Shown: positions 40,285 to 49,204, numbered from the stretch's first letter. The stretch is 64,000 nt of DNA from Rhizobacter sp964253025 (GCF_964253025.1 NZ_CAXUQC020000001.1:4588001-4652000), one strand, 5' to 3'. Numbers and translations are program-made. The notes: generated by a model from the letters alone, not told the origin.

Positions 40285-40594
40285 GCCCCGCGATGCCCCT
40301 GCTGTCCCCCGCGCCGCCCGCCCGCGCCCGCGCCAAGGCGCGCGTGGCGTCCCGACCGAGCCGCGCTCGAAGTGCGCGTCAGGAAGCGCCCACGAAGCAA
40401 AGCACTCCGCGGCTCACTCGCGCAACCTGGGTTCCGACGGCCGACACCAGCGCTGTCCTTGACGTGCAGGCGGTGGCACCGAGCCCGCCAGCGAAGCGAA
40501 GCGCCCCTCAAGCCACTCGCGCAGCCCGGGTCTCCCGGGCCAATGCGAGGCGCCCCCTCGGGGGGCAGGAGCGAGAGCGACGTGGGGGCCAAAA
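40285..40594. other. mreD-mrdA gap filled by repeat sequence
   Basis: These 310 bases interrupt an otherwise tight operon. The 3' part is a dispersed repeat (40481-40590). A diverged partial copy of its first half is seen at about 40387-40440 in the same direction (GAAGC-AAGC, CTCACTCGCGCAACCTGGG against CCACTCGCGCAGCCCGGG). No gene is recognised. Confidence 0.55.
40481..40590 (-). repeat. Dispersed ~110-bp repeat, copy 1
   Basis: The reverse complement of this segment aligns end to end with 56174-56282. Both contain GGCCCCCACGTCGC, CCCCGAGGGGGCGCC, GGGAGACCCGGGCT and TTGAGGGGCGCTTCGCTTCG, with roughly 85-90% identity by eye. Two internal palindromes (CCCCCTCGGGGGG and CCCGGGTCTCCCGGG) could form hairpins. 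It ends 4 bp before the mrdA GTG start codon. Similar CCCTCGGGGG elements are common in intergenic DNA of Burkholderiales. Confidence 0.75.
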
Positions 40595-42790
40595 GTGACC
40601 GAGCTAAAGGACCTCAAACAGGAGCTCGGCCGCTTCCGCACCCGCCTGCTGGCGGCAGCCGCCTTCGTCCTCCTGGCCTTCGGCATCCTCGTCGCCCGGC
40701 TGGTCGTGCTGCAGGTGGTGCGCCACGACGAGTTGTCCACGCGGGCGGAGAACAACCGCATCGCCGTGGTCCCGGCGGTGCCGAACCGCGGCCTGATCGT
40801 CGACCGCAACGGCGTGGTGCTGGCCAACAACTATTCGGCCTACACCCTCGAGATCACCCCCTCGAAAGTGGATGACCTCGACGCCACCATCGATGCGCTG
40901 ACGCCGCTCGTCGACGTGACGCCACGCGACCGCAAGCGGTTCAAGCGGCTGCTTGAGGAAAGCAAGAGCTTCGAGTCCTTGCCGCTGCGCACGCGGCTCA
41001 CCGACGAGGAGGTCGCCCGCTTCACCGCCCAGCGGTTCCGGTTCCCGGGCGTGGACATCAAGGCACGCCTGTTCCGCAACTACCCGCTCGGCCAGGTCGG
41101 CTCCCATCTGATCGGCTACATCGGCCGCATCAACCAGGCCGAGAAGGTGGCGATGGAGGATTGGCCCGAAGAGCAACTCGAGAACTACCGCGGCACCGAG
41201 TACATCGGCAAGCTGGGCATCGAACAGAGCTACGAGTCGGAGCTGCACGGCATCACCGGCTACGACGAGATCGAGACCAGCGCGGGGGGCCGGGCGGTGC
41301 GCCGGCTGAACAGCCACCCGGCCACACCGGGCAACAAGGTGGTGCTGTCGATCGACATCCGGCTGCAGGCGCTGGTGGAGGAACTCTTCGGCGACCGACG
41401 CGGCGCGCTGGTCGCGATGGACCCCCGCTCCGGCGAGGTGCTGGCCTTCGTCAGCAAGCCGACCTTCGACCCCAACCTCTTCGTCGACGGCATCGATGCC
41501 GACTCCTGGCGCGAGCTCAACGAGTCCATCGACAAGCCCCTGCTCAACCGGGCGCTGCGCGGCACCTACCCGCCGGGCTCGACCTTCAAGCCCTTCATGG
41601 CCATGGCGGCGCTGGCCAGCGGCAAGCGCACGCCCAACCAGGTCACCTACGACGGTGGCACGTTCCAGTTCGGGAACCACACCTTCCGCAGCCACGGCGA
41701 CGGCGGGCTGGGGCAGGTCGACATGGCGCGCTCCATCATCAAGTCGAGCAACGTGTACTACTACGCCCTCGCCAACGACATGGGCGTGGACCTCATCCAC
41801 GAACAGCTCGAGCCCTTCGGGTTCGGCCGCAAGACGGGCATCGACCTCGAAGGCGAGGTGACCGGCCTGTTGCCGTCCACCGCCTGGAAGCGCCGGGCCT
41901 ACAAGAAGCCCGAAATGCAGAAGTGGTACGCGGGCGAGACGATCTCGCTCGGCATCGGCCAGGGCTACAACAACTTCACCATGCTGCAGGTCTCGAGCGC
42001 CATGTCGACCCTGGTCTCCGGCGGGCAGCGCTACAAGCCGCGGCTCGTCCGTCAGATCGAGGACGTCGTCACCCGTGAACGCCGTGACATCAGCCGCGAC
42101 GCACTCGACCCCCTGTCGCTCAAGCCGGAGCACGTCCAGCTGGTGATGAAGGCCATGCACGGGGTGACCCAGGAAGGCACCTCGACCCGCGTCTTCATGG
42201 GCGCCGGCTACCAGAGCGGCGGCAAGACCGGTACGGCCCAGGCCGTCGGTGTGCGCCAGAACGAGAAGTACAACGCCTCCAAGCTGGAGGAGCACCGCCG
42301 CGACCACTCGCTCTACGTCGCATTCGCGCCCCTGGACGAGCCCAGCATCGCCCTGGCGGTCATCGTGGAGAACGCCGGCTTTGGCGCAGCGGCGGCGGCG
42401 CCGATCGCCCGGCGTGTCATCGACTACGCCTTGCTGGGCCGCTATCCCAGCGTGGAGGACATTGCGCTGACGCGCGAGGGCAAGTCCGCCGCGCCCATCG
42501 GCGCGCCGCGCGAGGCCGCCAGCGTGCCGTTGCCGGGCAACGCGCCCTCGGTGGCCGTGACCGGGCCGGTGGTGGCCGCCGAAGCCCTCGTCACCGGCGC
42601 CCCGGCCGCCGCCGCCAGTGCTTCCGCCGCAGCCTCGGCGCCGCTGGCCGCTTCCGCGGCATCGACAGCGGCTGTGCGCGCGGCCGCCGTGCCGCGGCGC
42701 GCCGCATCGGCGCCTGCCCCCGCCCCCGCAGCGGCAAGTCGCCCAGCGGCCGCGGTCACCCCTTCTGCCTCGGGAAGTGCCGCGCCATGA
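40595..42790 (+). CDS. mrdA: Penicillin-binding protein 2 (peptidoglycan transpeptidase)
   Basis: PBP2 is the class B transpeptidase of rod elongation, partner of RodA. The protein has 731 residues: one membrane helix (about 16-38), the dimerisation domain, and the transpeptidase with Ser329 in PPGSTFKPF, Ser384-Ser-Asn and Lys544 in KTGTAQ. After about residue 630 there is an Ala/Pro/Ser-rich tail of about 100 residues, which is unusual (family about 630). The start is GTG, 4 bp after a repeat element, so ribosome binding depends on repeat-derived G-rich sequence. The stop overlaps rodA (ATGATG). Confidence 0.96.
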   Translation: MTELKDLKQELGRFRTRLLAAAAFVLLAFGILVARLVVLQVVRHDELSTRAENNRIAVVPAVPNRGLIVDRNGVVLANNYSAYTLEITPSKVDDLDATIDALTPLVDVTPRDRKRFKRLLEESKSFESLPLRTRLTDEEVARFTAQRFRFPGVDIKARLFRNYPLGQVGSHLIGYIGRINQAEKVAMEDWPEEQLENYRGTEYIGKLGIEQSYESELHGITGYDEIETSAGGRAVRRLNSHPATPGNKVVLSIDIRLQALVEELFGDRRGALVAMDPRSGEVLAFVSKPTFDPNLFVDGIDADSWRELNESIDKPLLNRALRGTYPPGSTFKPFMAMAALASGKRTPNQVTYDGGTFQFGNHTFRSHGDGGLGQVDMARSIIKSSNVYYYALANDMGVDLIHEQLEPFGFGRKTGIDLEGEVTGLLPSTAWKRRAYKKPEMQKWYAGETISLGIGQGYNNFTMLQVSSAMSTLVSGGQRYKPRLVRQIEDVVTRERRDISRDALDPLSLKPEHVQLVMKAMHGVTQEGTSTRVFMGAGYQSGGKTGTAQAVGVRQNEKYNASKLEEHRRDHSLYVAFAPLDEPSIALAVIVENAGFGAAAAAPIARRVIDYALLGRYPSVEDIALTREGKSAAPIGAPREAASVPLPGNAPSVAVTGPVVAAEALVTGAPAAAASASAAASAPLAASAASTAAVRAAAVPRRAASAPAPAPAAASRPAAAVTPSASGSAAP

Positions 42791-43944
42791 TGGCCATCTA
42801 CGACAAGCCCTCGGTGTGGTCCCGTCTCAAACCGGTGTTCACCGGCTTCGACGGGCCGCTCTTCCTGGCCATCGTGCTGCTGGCCGCCGCAGGGCTGACC
42901 ACCATGTACTCCGCCGGCTTCGACCACGGCACCCGCTTTGTCGACCACGGCCGCAACATGCTGATCGCGCTCGGCATCCTGTTCGTGGTGGCGCAGGTCC
43001 CGCCGCAGCGACTGATGGCGCTCGCCGTGCCGCTGTACCTGGTCGGCGTGGCGCTGCTGGTGGCGGTGGCGCTCTTCGGCATCACGAAGAAGGGGGCGAC
43101 ACGCTGGTTGAACGTCGGGGTCGTGATCCAGCCCAGCGAGATGCTCAAGATCGCCACGCCGCTGATGCTCGCCTGGTGGTTCCAGCGCCGGGAAGGGCAG
43201 CTGCGCCCACTGGATTTCATTGCCGCGGTTGGCATCCTGCTCGTGCCGGTGCTGCTCATCGCCAAGCAGCCGGACCTGGGCACGTCCATCCTCGTGCTGT
43301 CGGCCGGGTTGTTCGTCATCTTCTTCGCCGGCCTGTCGTGGCGGCTCATCCTGCCGGTGGTGGCGATTGGGGCCGCGGGCATCATCGCGCTCGTCATCAT
43401 GGGTGACGACCTGTGCCAACCCGGCGTCTCGTGGCTGCCGTATCTGCGCGACTACCAGAAAGACCGGGTCTGCACCCTGCTCGACCCGAGCCTGGACCCG
43501 CTCGGCAAGGGCTTCCACATCATCCAGGGCATGATCGCCATCGGCTCGGGCGGCATCCAGGGCAAGGGCTTCATGATGGGCACGCAGACCCACCTCGAGT
43601 TCATCCCCGAGCGCACCACCGACTTCATCTTCGCCGCCTTCTCCGAGGAGTTCGGCCTCCTCGGCTGCATCGCGCTCATGCTCGGCTTCCTGTTCCTCAT
43701 CTTCCGCGGCCTGATGATCGCCGCGGACGCGCCGACGCTCTTCTCGCGACTGCTGGCCGGCGCCATCACGCTGAGCTTCTTCGTCTACTGCTTCGTGAAC
43801 ATGGGCATGGTGAGCGGCATCCTGCCGGTGGTCGGCGTGCCACTGCCCTTCATCAGCTACGGCGGCACGGCCATGGTCACGCTCGGCCTGAGCCTGGGCA
43901 TGCTCATGTCCATCTCGAAGTCACGCCGGTTCATGGCGAGCTGA
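42787..43944 (+). CDS. rodA: Peptidoglycan glycosyltransferase RodA
   Basis: SEDS-family polymerase that makes glycan strands with PBP2. The protein has 385 residues with about ten membrane helices. Family motifs are TRWLNVGVVIQPSEMLKIA, IAKQPDLGTSILVL, YQKDRVCTLLDPSLDPLGKG, the segment ERTTDFIFAAFSEEFGLLG and the C-terminal PFISYGGTAMVTLGLSLGML. It overlaps the end of mrdA by 4 bp and ends the mre operon. Confidence 0.96.
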   Translation: MMAIYDKPSVWSRLKPVFTGFDGPLFLAIVLLAAAGLTTMYSAGFDHGTRFVDHGRNMLIALGILFVVAQVPPQRLMALAVPLYLVGVALLVAVALFGITKKGATRWLNVGVVIQPSEMLKIATPLMLAWWFQRREGQLRPLDFIAAVGILLVPVLLIAKQPDLGTSILVLSAGLFVIFFAGLSWRLILPVVAIGAAGIIALVIMGDDLCQPGVSWLPYLRDYQKDRVCTLLDPSLDPLGKGFHIIQGMIAIGSGGIQGKGFMMGTQTHLEFIPERTTDFIFAAFSEEFGLLGCIALMLGFLFLIFRGLMIAADAPTLFSRLLAGAITLSFFVYCFVNMGMVSGILPVVGVPLPFISYGGTAMVTLGLSLGMLMSISKSRRFMAS

Positions 43945-44033
43945 GGGGCGCCGAAAGGCAAGCAGACGCTTCATCGACGGCGCGGGCCACGGCGGTGAAG
44001 TTGCGGGCACGCTCGCTCTCTCTTGCCGCTAAA

Positions 44034-44351
44034 TCAGGCGTCGCCTGCGGTCAAGACCGGCCTGAAGAAGCTGCGTTCGTAGCTCACGATGCAGCGGGTC
44101 TCCTTCGCATACCGGAACGCCGCCTGGCATTCGGCGTCCTGGAAGGACTGCTGGCGGTACACCTCGTAGGCCGCCAGCGAGGGAAACGAGAACAGGGCCA
44201 GCGCGATGTTGTTCGCGCCCTCCGAGGGCAGGAAGTAGCCGTGGTGCGTGCCGCCGAACCGCTCGACGAGCGGAATCCAGAGCCGGCCGTAGTGCTCGAA
44301 CTCGGCAAGCTTGTCGGGGTCGATGACGTAGCGGAGGTAGCAGGTGATCAT
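44034..44351 (-). CDS. NIPSNAP family protein
   Basis: A 105-residue protein with the NIPSNAP/dimeric alpha-beta barrel pattern: MITCYLRYVIDPDKLAEFEH, a central ERFGGTHHGYFLPSEG and the segment YRQQSFQDAECQAAFRYAKE. Such proteins are small homodimers with poorly known roles. The start ATG at 44351 overlaps the stop of the patatin-like gene upstream (ATGA), so the two are co-translated. The frame extension to 44447 runs antisense-like through the lipase gene and is not supported. Confidence 0.85.
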   Translation of the reverse strand: MITCYLRYVIDPDKLAEFEHYGRLWIPLVERFGGTHHGYFLPSEGANNIALALFSFPSLAAYEVYRQQSFQDAECQAAFRYAKETRCIVSYERSFFRPVLTAGDA

Positions 44352-45430
44352 GAGCGTGTGGTCGGCGGCTTGAGCGGTTTGAGAAATTCGGATTCGATGT
44401 CGAGCGTGCCGCGTACGCCGATGTCGTCGCGGTGGTCGGTGAGCCACTGGTCGGCCGAGGCGCGGCCCAGCGCGAACAGCTGTTCGATGAACTTGCGTTC
44501 GGTGTTGAGCTTCGAGTTCGCGCCGAACGCGCGCAGACCATCGTCGTCGGACACCATGTGCAGGCGCAGGTCCTTGTAGCGGCCGGGCGAGAGCCGGCCT
44601 TCGCGGACCAGCCGGGAGACGAACGCGATGGCCCGCATCTCGGCCACCAGGGTCGCGTTGAACGAGATCTCGCTGATGCGGTCCATGATGTCCTCGCTCC
44701 GGCGCGGCACGCCTTCGCGCACGAGCGGGTTGATGCGCACGAGCAGGATGTCGAGCGGCTCCGTCTGGTAGATCAGCGGGAAGAGGGCGGGGTTGCCGGT
44801 GTAGCCGCCATCCCAGTAGGCGTCGTCGCCGATGCGGATCGCCTGGAACAGGAACGGCAGGCAGGCCGACGCGAGCAGCGCGTCCACGCTCAGGTCGTCG
44901 CCGGTGAACACGTGGGGCTGGCCGGTGCTGACGCTCGTCGCCGTGATGAAGAGGTGCAGGGCGCAGTCCCGCATGGCGGCTTCATCGACGTGGCGGCGCA
45001 GCACATCACGCAGCGGGTGCAGGTTGAGCGGATTGAACTCGTACGGGCTGAACGAACGGAAGAAGGCGCTGGCCCACTGGTAGCCGGGGAGCAGGTCGAG
45101 GCTCAGGGCGTCGGTCATGGAGTGGATCTGGCTGGCCGAGAACGGGGAGAACGCCGAACCCGAGTGGCTGATGTCCATCCAGAAGTCTCGCAAGGCCTCC
45201 CGCGCGCCGGGCCGGCCGCCCCGGTGATAGCCGGTGGCGAGCACCCCGGCGTTGAGGGCGCCGGCGCTGGTGCCCGAGATGCCCTGCAGGTGCAGGCCCT
45301 CGTCTTCCAGCAACCGGTCCAGCACGCCCCAGGTGTAGGCGCCGTGCGAGCCGCCGCCTTGCAAGGCGAGATCCAGGGTGCGTTCGCGGCCGGGGTCGGC
45401 AGCAGGGGAGGGTGGGGTTGCGGTGGCCAT
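44348..45430 (-). CDS. Patatin-like phospholipase
   Basis: A 360-residue cytoplasmic serine lipase or acyl hydrolase of the patatin/RssA-like group. Motifs are LALQGGGSHGAYTWGVLD (oxyanion loop), nucleophile Ser55 in GTSAG and the catalytic Asp207 in WDGGYTGNP. No signal peptide is seen. It is coupled by a 4-bp overlap to a NIPSNAP protein. Substrates of this bacterial subgroup are not known in most cases; a link to membrane lipid or polyhydroxyalkanoate turnover would be a guess. Confidence 0.9.
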   Translation of the reverse strand: MATATPPSPAADPGRERTLDLALQGGGSHGAYTWGVLDRLLEDEGLHLQGISGTSAGALNAGVLATGYHRGGRPGAREALRDFWMDISHSGSAFSPFSASQIHSMTDALSLDLLPGYQWASAFFRSFSPYEFNPLNLHPLRDVLRRHVDEAAMRDCALHLFITATSVSTGQPHVFTGDDLSVDALLASACLPFLFQAIRIGDDAYWDGGYTGNPALFPLIYQTEPLDILLVRINPLVREGVPRRSEDIMDRISEISFNATLVAEMRAIAFVSRLVREGRLSPGRYKDLRLHMVSDDDGLRAFGANSKLNTERKFIEQLFALGRASADQWLTDHRDDIGVRGTLDIESEFLKPLKPPTTRS

Positions 45431-45518
45431 GGGAATCGAGTCGGCCCGACCAGTCTAGGGCCTGTGGCGGCATCGGGTCGCGGCACGGTCGGCGCCTGCA
45501 TGGGCCGACCCGCGGTCA

Positions 45519-47138
45519 TCAGGCCGTGAGCGGCCCGGGCGGCTCCGGGGGCGAGGCCGCCGGCGGCGCGGCCGGGAAGCGCACGGTGAAGCGCGCCCCG
45601 GGCCCGAAAGGGGCCGTGCCGTCGGAGGCCGGGCTGCGGGAGCGCAGGTTAGCGTCCTCGAGCGCGATGGTGGCCTGATGCTGAGCGGCGATCTCGGCCA
45701 CGATGGCAAGACCGAGGCCGGAGCCGTCGACGTTCGTTCCGAGGGCCCGGTAGAAGGGCTGGAACACCTTCTCACGCTCCGCCACCGGGATGCCGGGTCC
45801 GGAATCCTCGACCTGCAGCACCACGACCTGGCCGAAGGGATCGTCGACCACCCGCACGGTGACGGTGCCTCCTGCGGGTGTGTAGTTGAGGGCGTTGTCG
45901 ACCAGGTTTCGGATCAACTCGCGCAGCAGCACGGGTTGGCCGCGCACCAGCGGGCCGCGGCTGCGGCGTGGACCGGCGCGGTCGGTCTCGGGCCCCTCGT
46001 AGCCGAGGTCAATGCGCTTGTCCAGGGCGCGCGGCACGAGGTCGCGCACGGCCTCGGTGGCCAAGCGAGCCATGTTCACGGCCGGGTGTTGCGTCGCCTG
46101 CTCCGCGTTCTCGGCACGCGCCATGGCGAGCAGTTGGTTCACCATGTGGGCGGCGCGCTGGCTCGAGCGTGCGATCTGCTGCAGCGACTTCTTCAAGGCC
46201 TGCGGATCGACCTGGCCGGCATCGATCTCCCGCTGAGCCAGCTCGGCCTGCGTGCGCAGGCCGGCAAGCGGTGTCTTCAGCTGGTGGGCGGCATCGGCGA
46301 GGAAGTGCTTCTGCGCGCTGATGCTGCGGTCCAGCCGGGCCAGCAGGTCGTTGATGGCCCGCACGAGGGGCGACACCTCCTCGGGTGCCTCGCGTTCGTC
46401 GATCGGGCTGAGGTCGTGGCTTTCCCGCCGGCGGATCCGCTGCTGCAGTTCGTTGAGCGGCGCGATGCCGCGCGCGAGCGCCAGCCACACCAGCAGCACG
46501 GCCACCGGCAGGATGACGAACTGCGGCAGCATCACGCCCTTGATGATTTCGGTGGCCAGGCGCGAACGCTTGCCCAGGGTTTCGGCCACCTGCACGAGCG
46601 GGGCGGTGGCCGTGCCGGTGCCGGGCTGCGGCACCCGCACCCGCACGAACGCGACCCGCACCGGCTCGCCGTTCATCTCCTCGTCGCGGAAGTACAGCAC
46701 CCCCGGCGCCGGCGACTCCTGCGACTCCGGAGGGGCCGGCAGCATGCGGTCGCCGCCGAGGAACTCCCCATGCGGCCCGACCACCTGGTAGAAGAGCGTA
46801 TCGGACTCGTCCGCATGCAGCAGCTCGGTCGCGTCGGCCGGCAGCGAGAACACCAGGTGCGGCTCGCCGTCGGCCCAGGTCTGCACGGTGAGGTGCTGGG
46901 ACAGCAGCCGCGCCTTGTCGCCCAGTTCGCGGTCGAAGGGCTTGTTGGCGATGCCTTGCGCCACGAGCCAGGTCAGCACCACGCTCATCGGCCACAGCAG
47001 CAACAGTGGCGCCAGCATCCAGTCGAGGATCTCGCCGAACAGCGACCGCTGCTCTCTCGGGAATCCGGGCTGCCCGGCCACGGGGGCGACCGCACTGCGC
47101 GGCTTCAGCCGCCGCAGGCGAAAGAGGTCAAGCCGCAA
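45519..47138 (-). CDS. Sensor histidine kinase of TctE type
   Basis: A 539-residue inner-membrane kinase with a membrane helix about 39-62, a periplasmic domain (about 65-195) of the TctE N-terminal type (ANKPFDRELGDKARLLSQHL), a second helix about 200-222, HAMP, HisKA with HFLADAAHQLKTPLAGLRTQ, and a HATPase domain (NLVDNALNYTP, DSGPGI, GSGLGLAIV). The start is a TTG at 47138 that overlaps the end of the response regulator gene by 11 bp. Relatives sense tricarboxylates or other carboxylic acids. No transporter gene is adjacent, so the stimulus is unknown. Confidence 0.9.
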   Translation of the reverse strand: MRLDLFRLRRLKPRSAVAPVAGQPGFPREQRSLFGEILDWMLAPLLLLWPMSVVLTWLVAQGIANKPFDRELGDKARLLSQHLTVQTWADGEPHLVFSLPADATELLHADESDTLFYQVVGPHGEFLGGDRMLPAPPESQESPAPGVLYFRDEEMNGEPVRVAFVRVRVPQPGTGTATAPLVQVAETLGKRSRLATEIIKGVMLPQFVILPVAVLLVWLALARGIAPLNELQQRIRRRESHDLSPIDEREAPEEVSPLVRAINDLLARLDRSISAQKHFLADAAHQLKTPLAGLRTQAELAQREIDAGQVDPQALKKSLQQIARSSQRAAHMVNQLLAMARAENAEQATQHPAVNMARLATEAVRDLVPRALDKRIDLGYEGPETDRAGPRRSRGPLVRGQPVLLRELIRNLVDNALNYTPAGGTVTVRVVDDPFGQVVVLQVEDSGPGIPVAEREKVFQPFYRALGTNVDGSGLGLAIVAEIAAQHQATIALEDANLRSRSPASDGTAPFGPGARFTVRFPAAPPAASPPEPPGPLTA

Positions 47139-47799
47139 TCTTTTCCAGGCAGTAGCCCAGCCCCCGCACGGTGGCGATGCGCACCGGGCCGTGCTCGATC
47201 TTCTTGCGCAGCCGGTGGATGTAGACCTCGATCGCGTTGTTGCTCACTTCCTCGCCCCACTCGCACAGGCGCTCGACGAGCTGGTCCTTGCTGACCAGCC
47301 GGCCGGCGCGCTGCAGCAGCACCTCGAGCAGGCTGAGCTCGCGCGCCGAGAGGTCGATCATCTGGTCGTTGAAGTAGGCGACGCGGCCGGTGGTGTCGAA
47401 ACTGAGGGGGCCGTGCTTGAGCACGTTGGACGCGGTACCGAGGCCTCGGCGGGTGAGGGCGCGCACACGGGCTTCCAGTTCCTGCAGCGAGAACGGCTTG
47501 GCCATGTAGTCGTCGGCACCCAGGTCCAGTCCCTTCACCCGTTGCTCGACGCTGTCGCCGGCCGTCAGGATCAGTACCGGCACGCTGGCGCCGCGGGCGC
47601 GCAGCTTGCGCAGCACTTCGAGGCCGTGCAGGCGCGGCAGGCCGAGGTCGAGGATGACGAGGTCGAACTCGTGGGAGGCGAGGGCGGCATCCGCCTCGCT
47701 GCCGCTGGCGACGTGGTCGACCGCATAGCCGCCGTTGCGCAAGGAGCGCAGCAGGCCATCGGCCAGCACCTGGTCGTCCTCGGCAATCAGAATGCGCAT
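47128..47799 (-). CDS. OmpR-family response regulator (TctD type)
   Basis: A 223-residue regulator. The receiver has Asp8/Asp9, phospho-acceptor Asp51 (LVILDLGLPRLHG) and Lys102 in the MAKPFS motif. The C-terminal winged helix (about 130-223) has LSARELSLLEVLL and the EVYIHRLRKKIEHG recognition-helix region. ATG 47799 is chosen because it begins MRILIAEDD. An in-frame upstream extension encodes repeated T/A-P motifs from a 15-bp tandem repeat and is probably not translated. It precedes the kinase gene in the operon. Confidence 0.94.
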   Translation of the reverse strand: MRILIAEDDQVLADGLLRSLRNGGYAVDHVASGSEADAALASHEFDLVILDLGLPRLHGLEVLRKLRARGASVPVLILTAGDSVEQRVKGLDLGADDYMAKPFSLQELEARVRALTRRGLGTASNVLKHGPLSFDTTGRVAYFNDQMIDLSARELSLLEVLLQRAGRLVSKDQLVERLCEWGEEVSNNAIEVYIHRLRKKIEHGPVRIATVRGLGYCLEKIAA

Positions 47800-47820
47800 G
47801 GCGTGGGGTCCCCAATCGAT

Positions 47821-47870
47821 CGGTGTCGCTGTAGTCGGTGTCGCTGCACTCGGTGTCGCCGTCTTCGGTG
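47821..47870 (+). repeat. Tandem 15-bp repeats upstream of response regulator gene
   Basis: Three full units begin CGGTGTCGC at 47821, 47836 and 47851 (CGGTGTCGCTGTAGT, CGGTGTCGCTGCACT, CGGTGTCGCCGTCTT), followed by a partial unit CGGTG at 47866. They lie 22-72 bp upstream of the regulator start codon, inside its probable leader or promoter. They may be direct-repeat operators for the OmpR-type regulator, or a slippage-prone tract. Confidence 0.6.
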
Positions 47871-48020
47871 GCATGTGCGGCAGGCCAGCCCTCCCGGCGG
47901 GACGGGCCGGATGCGGGCAGCGGCATCCTGTCCCGAGGTCGTCGGGGCAGTTTCGCACGTCGACGCCCACCTGCCTTCGGGGCTACCCCTGGGGTGATCC
48001 CCTTTACCCCCTGTTGAAAA

Positions 48021-48040
48021 GACTGTACAAATAACCAGTC
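48021..48040 (+). promoter_or_regulatory. LexA-type SOS box at the recA promoter
   Basis: GACTGTACAAATAACCAGTC is a symmetric site close to the LexA consensus CTGT-N8-ACAG (CTGT-N8-CCAG here). A -10-like GATAAT at 48046-48051 lies 5 bp downstream, so LexA would block the promoter. It is 38-57 bp upstream of the recA ATG. Confidence 0.7.
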
Positions 48041-48077
48041 TTGTAGATAATCCGTGTCAATCTTCTGGAGACTGCTC

Positions 48078-49187
48078 ATGGATGCCCCCGTCAAGCCCGC
48101 CACCCTCAACACCGAAAAGGCCAAGGCCCTGCAGGCTGCGCTCGCCCAGATCGAGAAGCAGTTCGGCAAGGGCACCATCATGCGCCTCGGCGAGGGTGAG
48201 GTCATTGACGACATCGAGGTCGTGTCCACCGGCTCGCTCGGCCTCGATGCCGCGCTGGGTGTCGGCGGCCTGCCCCGCGGCCGGGTGGTCGAGATCTACG
48301 GCCCCGAGTCCAGCGGCAAGACCACGCTCACCCTGCAGGTCATCGCCGAAATGCAGAAGCTGGGCGGCACCTGCGCCTTCATCGATGCCGAGCACGCCCT
48401 CGACGTGCAGTACGCCCAGAAGCTCGGCGTGAACCTGCAAGAGCTCCTCATCAGCCAGCCCGACACCGGCGAGCAGGCGCTCGAGATCGTCGACGCGCTG
48501 GTGCGCTCGGCCTCCGTCGACCTGGTCGTGGTCGACTCGGTGGCGGCCCTCACCCCCAAGGCCGAAATCGAAGGCGAAATGGGTGATGCCCTGCCCGGCC
48601 TGCAAGCCCGCCTGATGAGCCAGGCCCTGCGCAAGCTCACCGGCACCATCAAGAAGACCAACACCATGGTCATCTTCATCAACCAGATCCGGATGAAGAT
48701 CGGCGTGATGTTCGGCTCGCCCGAAACCACCACCGGCGGCAATGCGCTCAAGTTCTACGCCTCGGTGCGCCTGGACATCCGCCGCATCGGCTCCATCAAG
48801 AAGGGTGAGGAGGTCATCGGCAACGAGACCAAGGTGAAGGTGGTCAAGAACAAGGTGTCACCGCCCTTCAAGACCGCCGAGTTCGACATCCTCTACGGCC
48901 AGGGCATCAGCCGCGAAGGCGAAGTGATCGACATGGGCGTCGAAGCCAAGGTGCTCGAGAAGTCCGGCTCCTGGTATGCCTACAACGGCGAGAAGATCGG
49001 CCAGGGCAAGGACAACGCCCGCGAGTTCCTGAAAGAGAACCCGGAATTGGCGGTCGAGATCGAGAACAAGGTCCGCGACGCCCTGGGCATTCCGCTTCTG
49101 CCCGTGGCCGAAGCTGCGGCCGCCGGGGCCGATGCGGCCAAGCCCGCCAAGAAGGCCAAGGCGCCGGCAAAGGATGCCGAGGAGTAA
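48078..49187 (+). CDS. recA: Recombinase RecA
   Basis: RecA forms filaments on single-stranded DNA, catalyses strand exchange and triggers LexA cleavage. The protein has 369 residues from ATG 48078, preceded by TGGAG. It has Walker A GPESSGKTT at 75-83, Walker B LVVVDSVAAL, the loop regions, NQIRMKIGVMFGSPETTTGG, and a C-terminal Ala/Lys-rich tail (about 345-369) that is less acidic than in E. coli. A LexA-type box lies upstream, and recX follows 111 bp downstream beyond a hairpin. Confidence 0.98.
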   Translation: MDAPVKPATLNTEKAKALQAALAQIEKQFGKGTIMRLGEGEVIDDIEVVSTGSLGLDAALGVGGLPRGRVVEIYGPESSGKTTLTLQVIAEMQKLGGTCAFIDAEHALDVQYAQKLGVNLQELLISQPDTGEQALEIVDALVRSASVDLVVVDSVAALTPKAEIEGEMGDALPGLQARLMSQALRKLTGTIKKTNTMVIFINQIRMKIGVMFGSPETTTGGNALKFYASVRLDIRRIGSIKKGEEVIGNETKVKVVKNKVSPPFKTAEFDILYGQGISREGEVIDMGVEAKVLEKSGSWYAYNGEKIGQGKDNAREFLKENPELAVEIENKVRDALGIPLLPVAEAAAAGADAAKPAKKAKAPAKDAEE

Positions 49188-49204
49188 GGTCCGGCGCCGT
49201 GCTG

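Noticed and set aside
47800..47970. N-terminal extension of the response regulator (repeated T/A-P residues)
   Set aside because: The extension comes from the 15-bp tandem repeats, and the receiver domain starts normally at ATG 47799.
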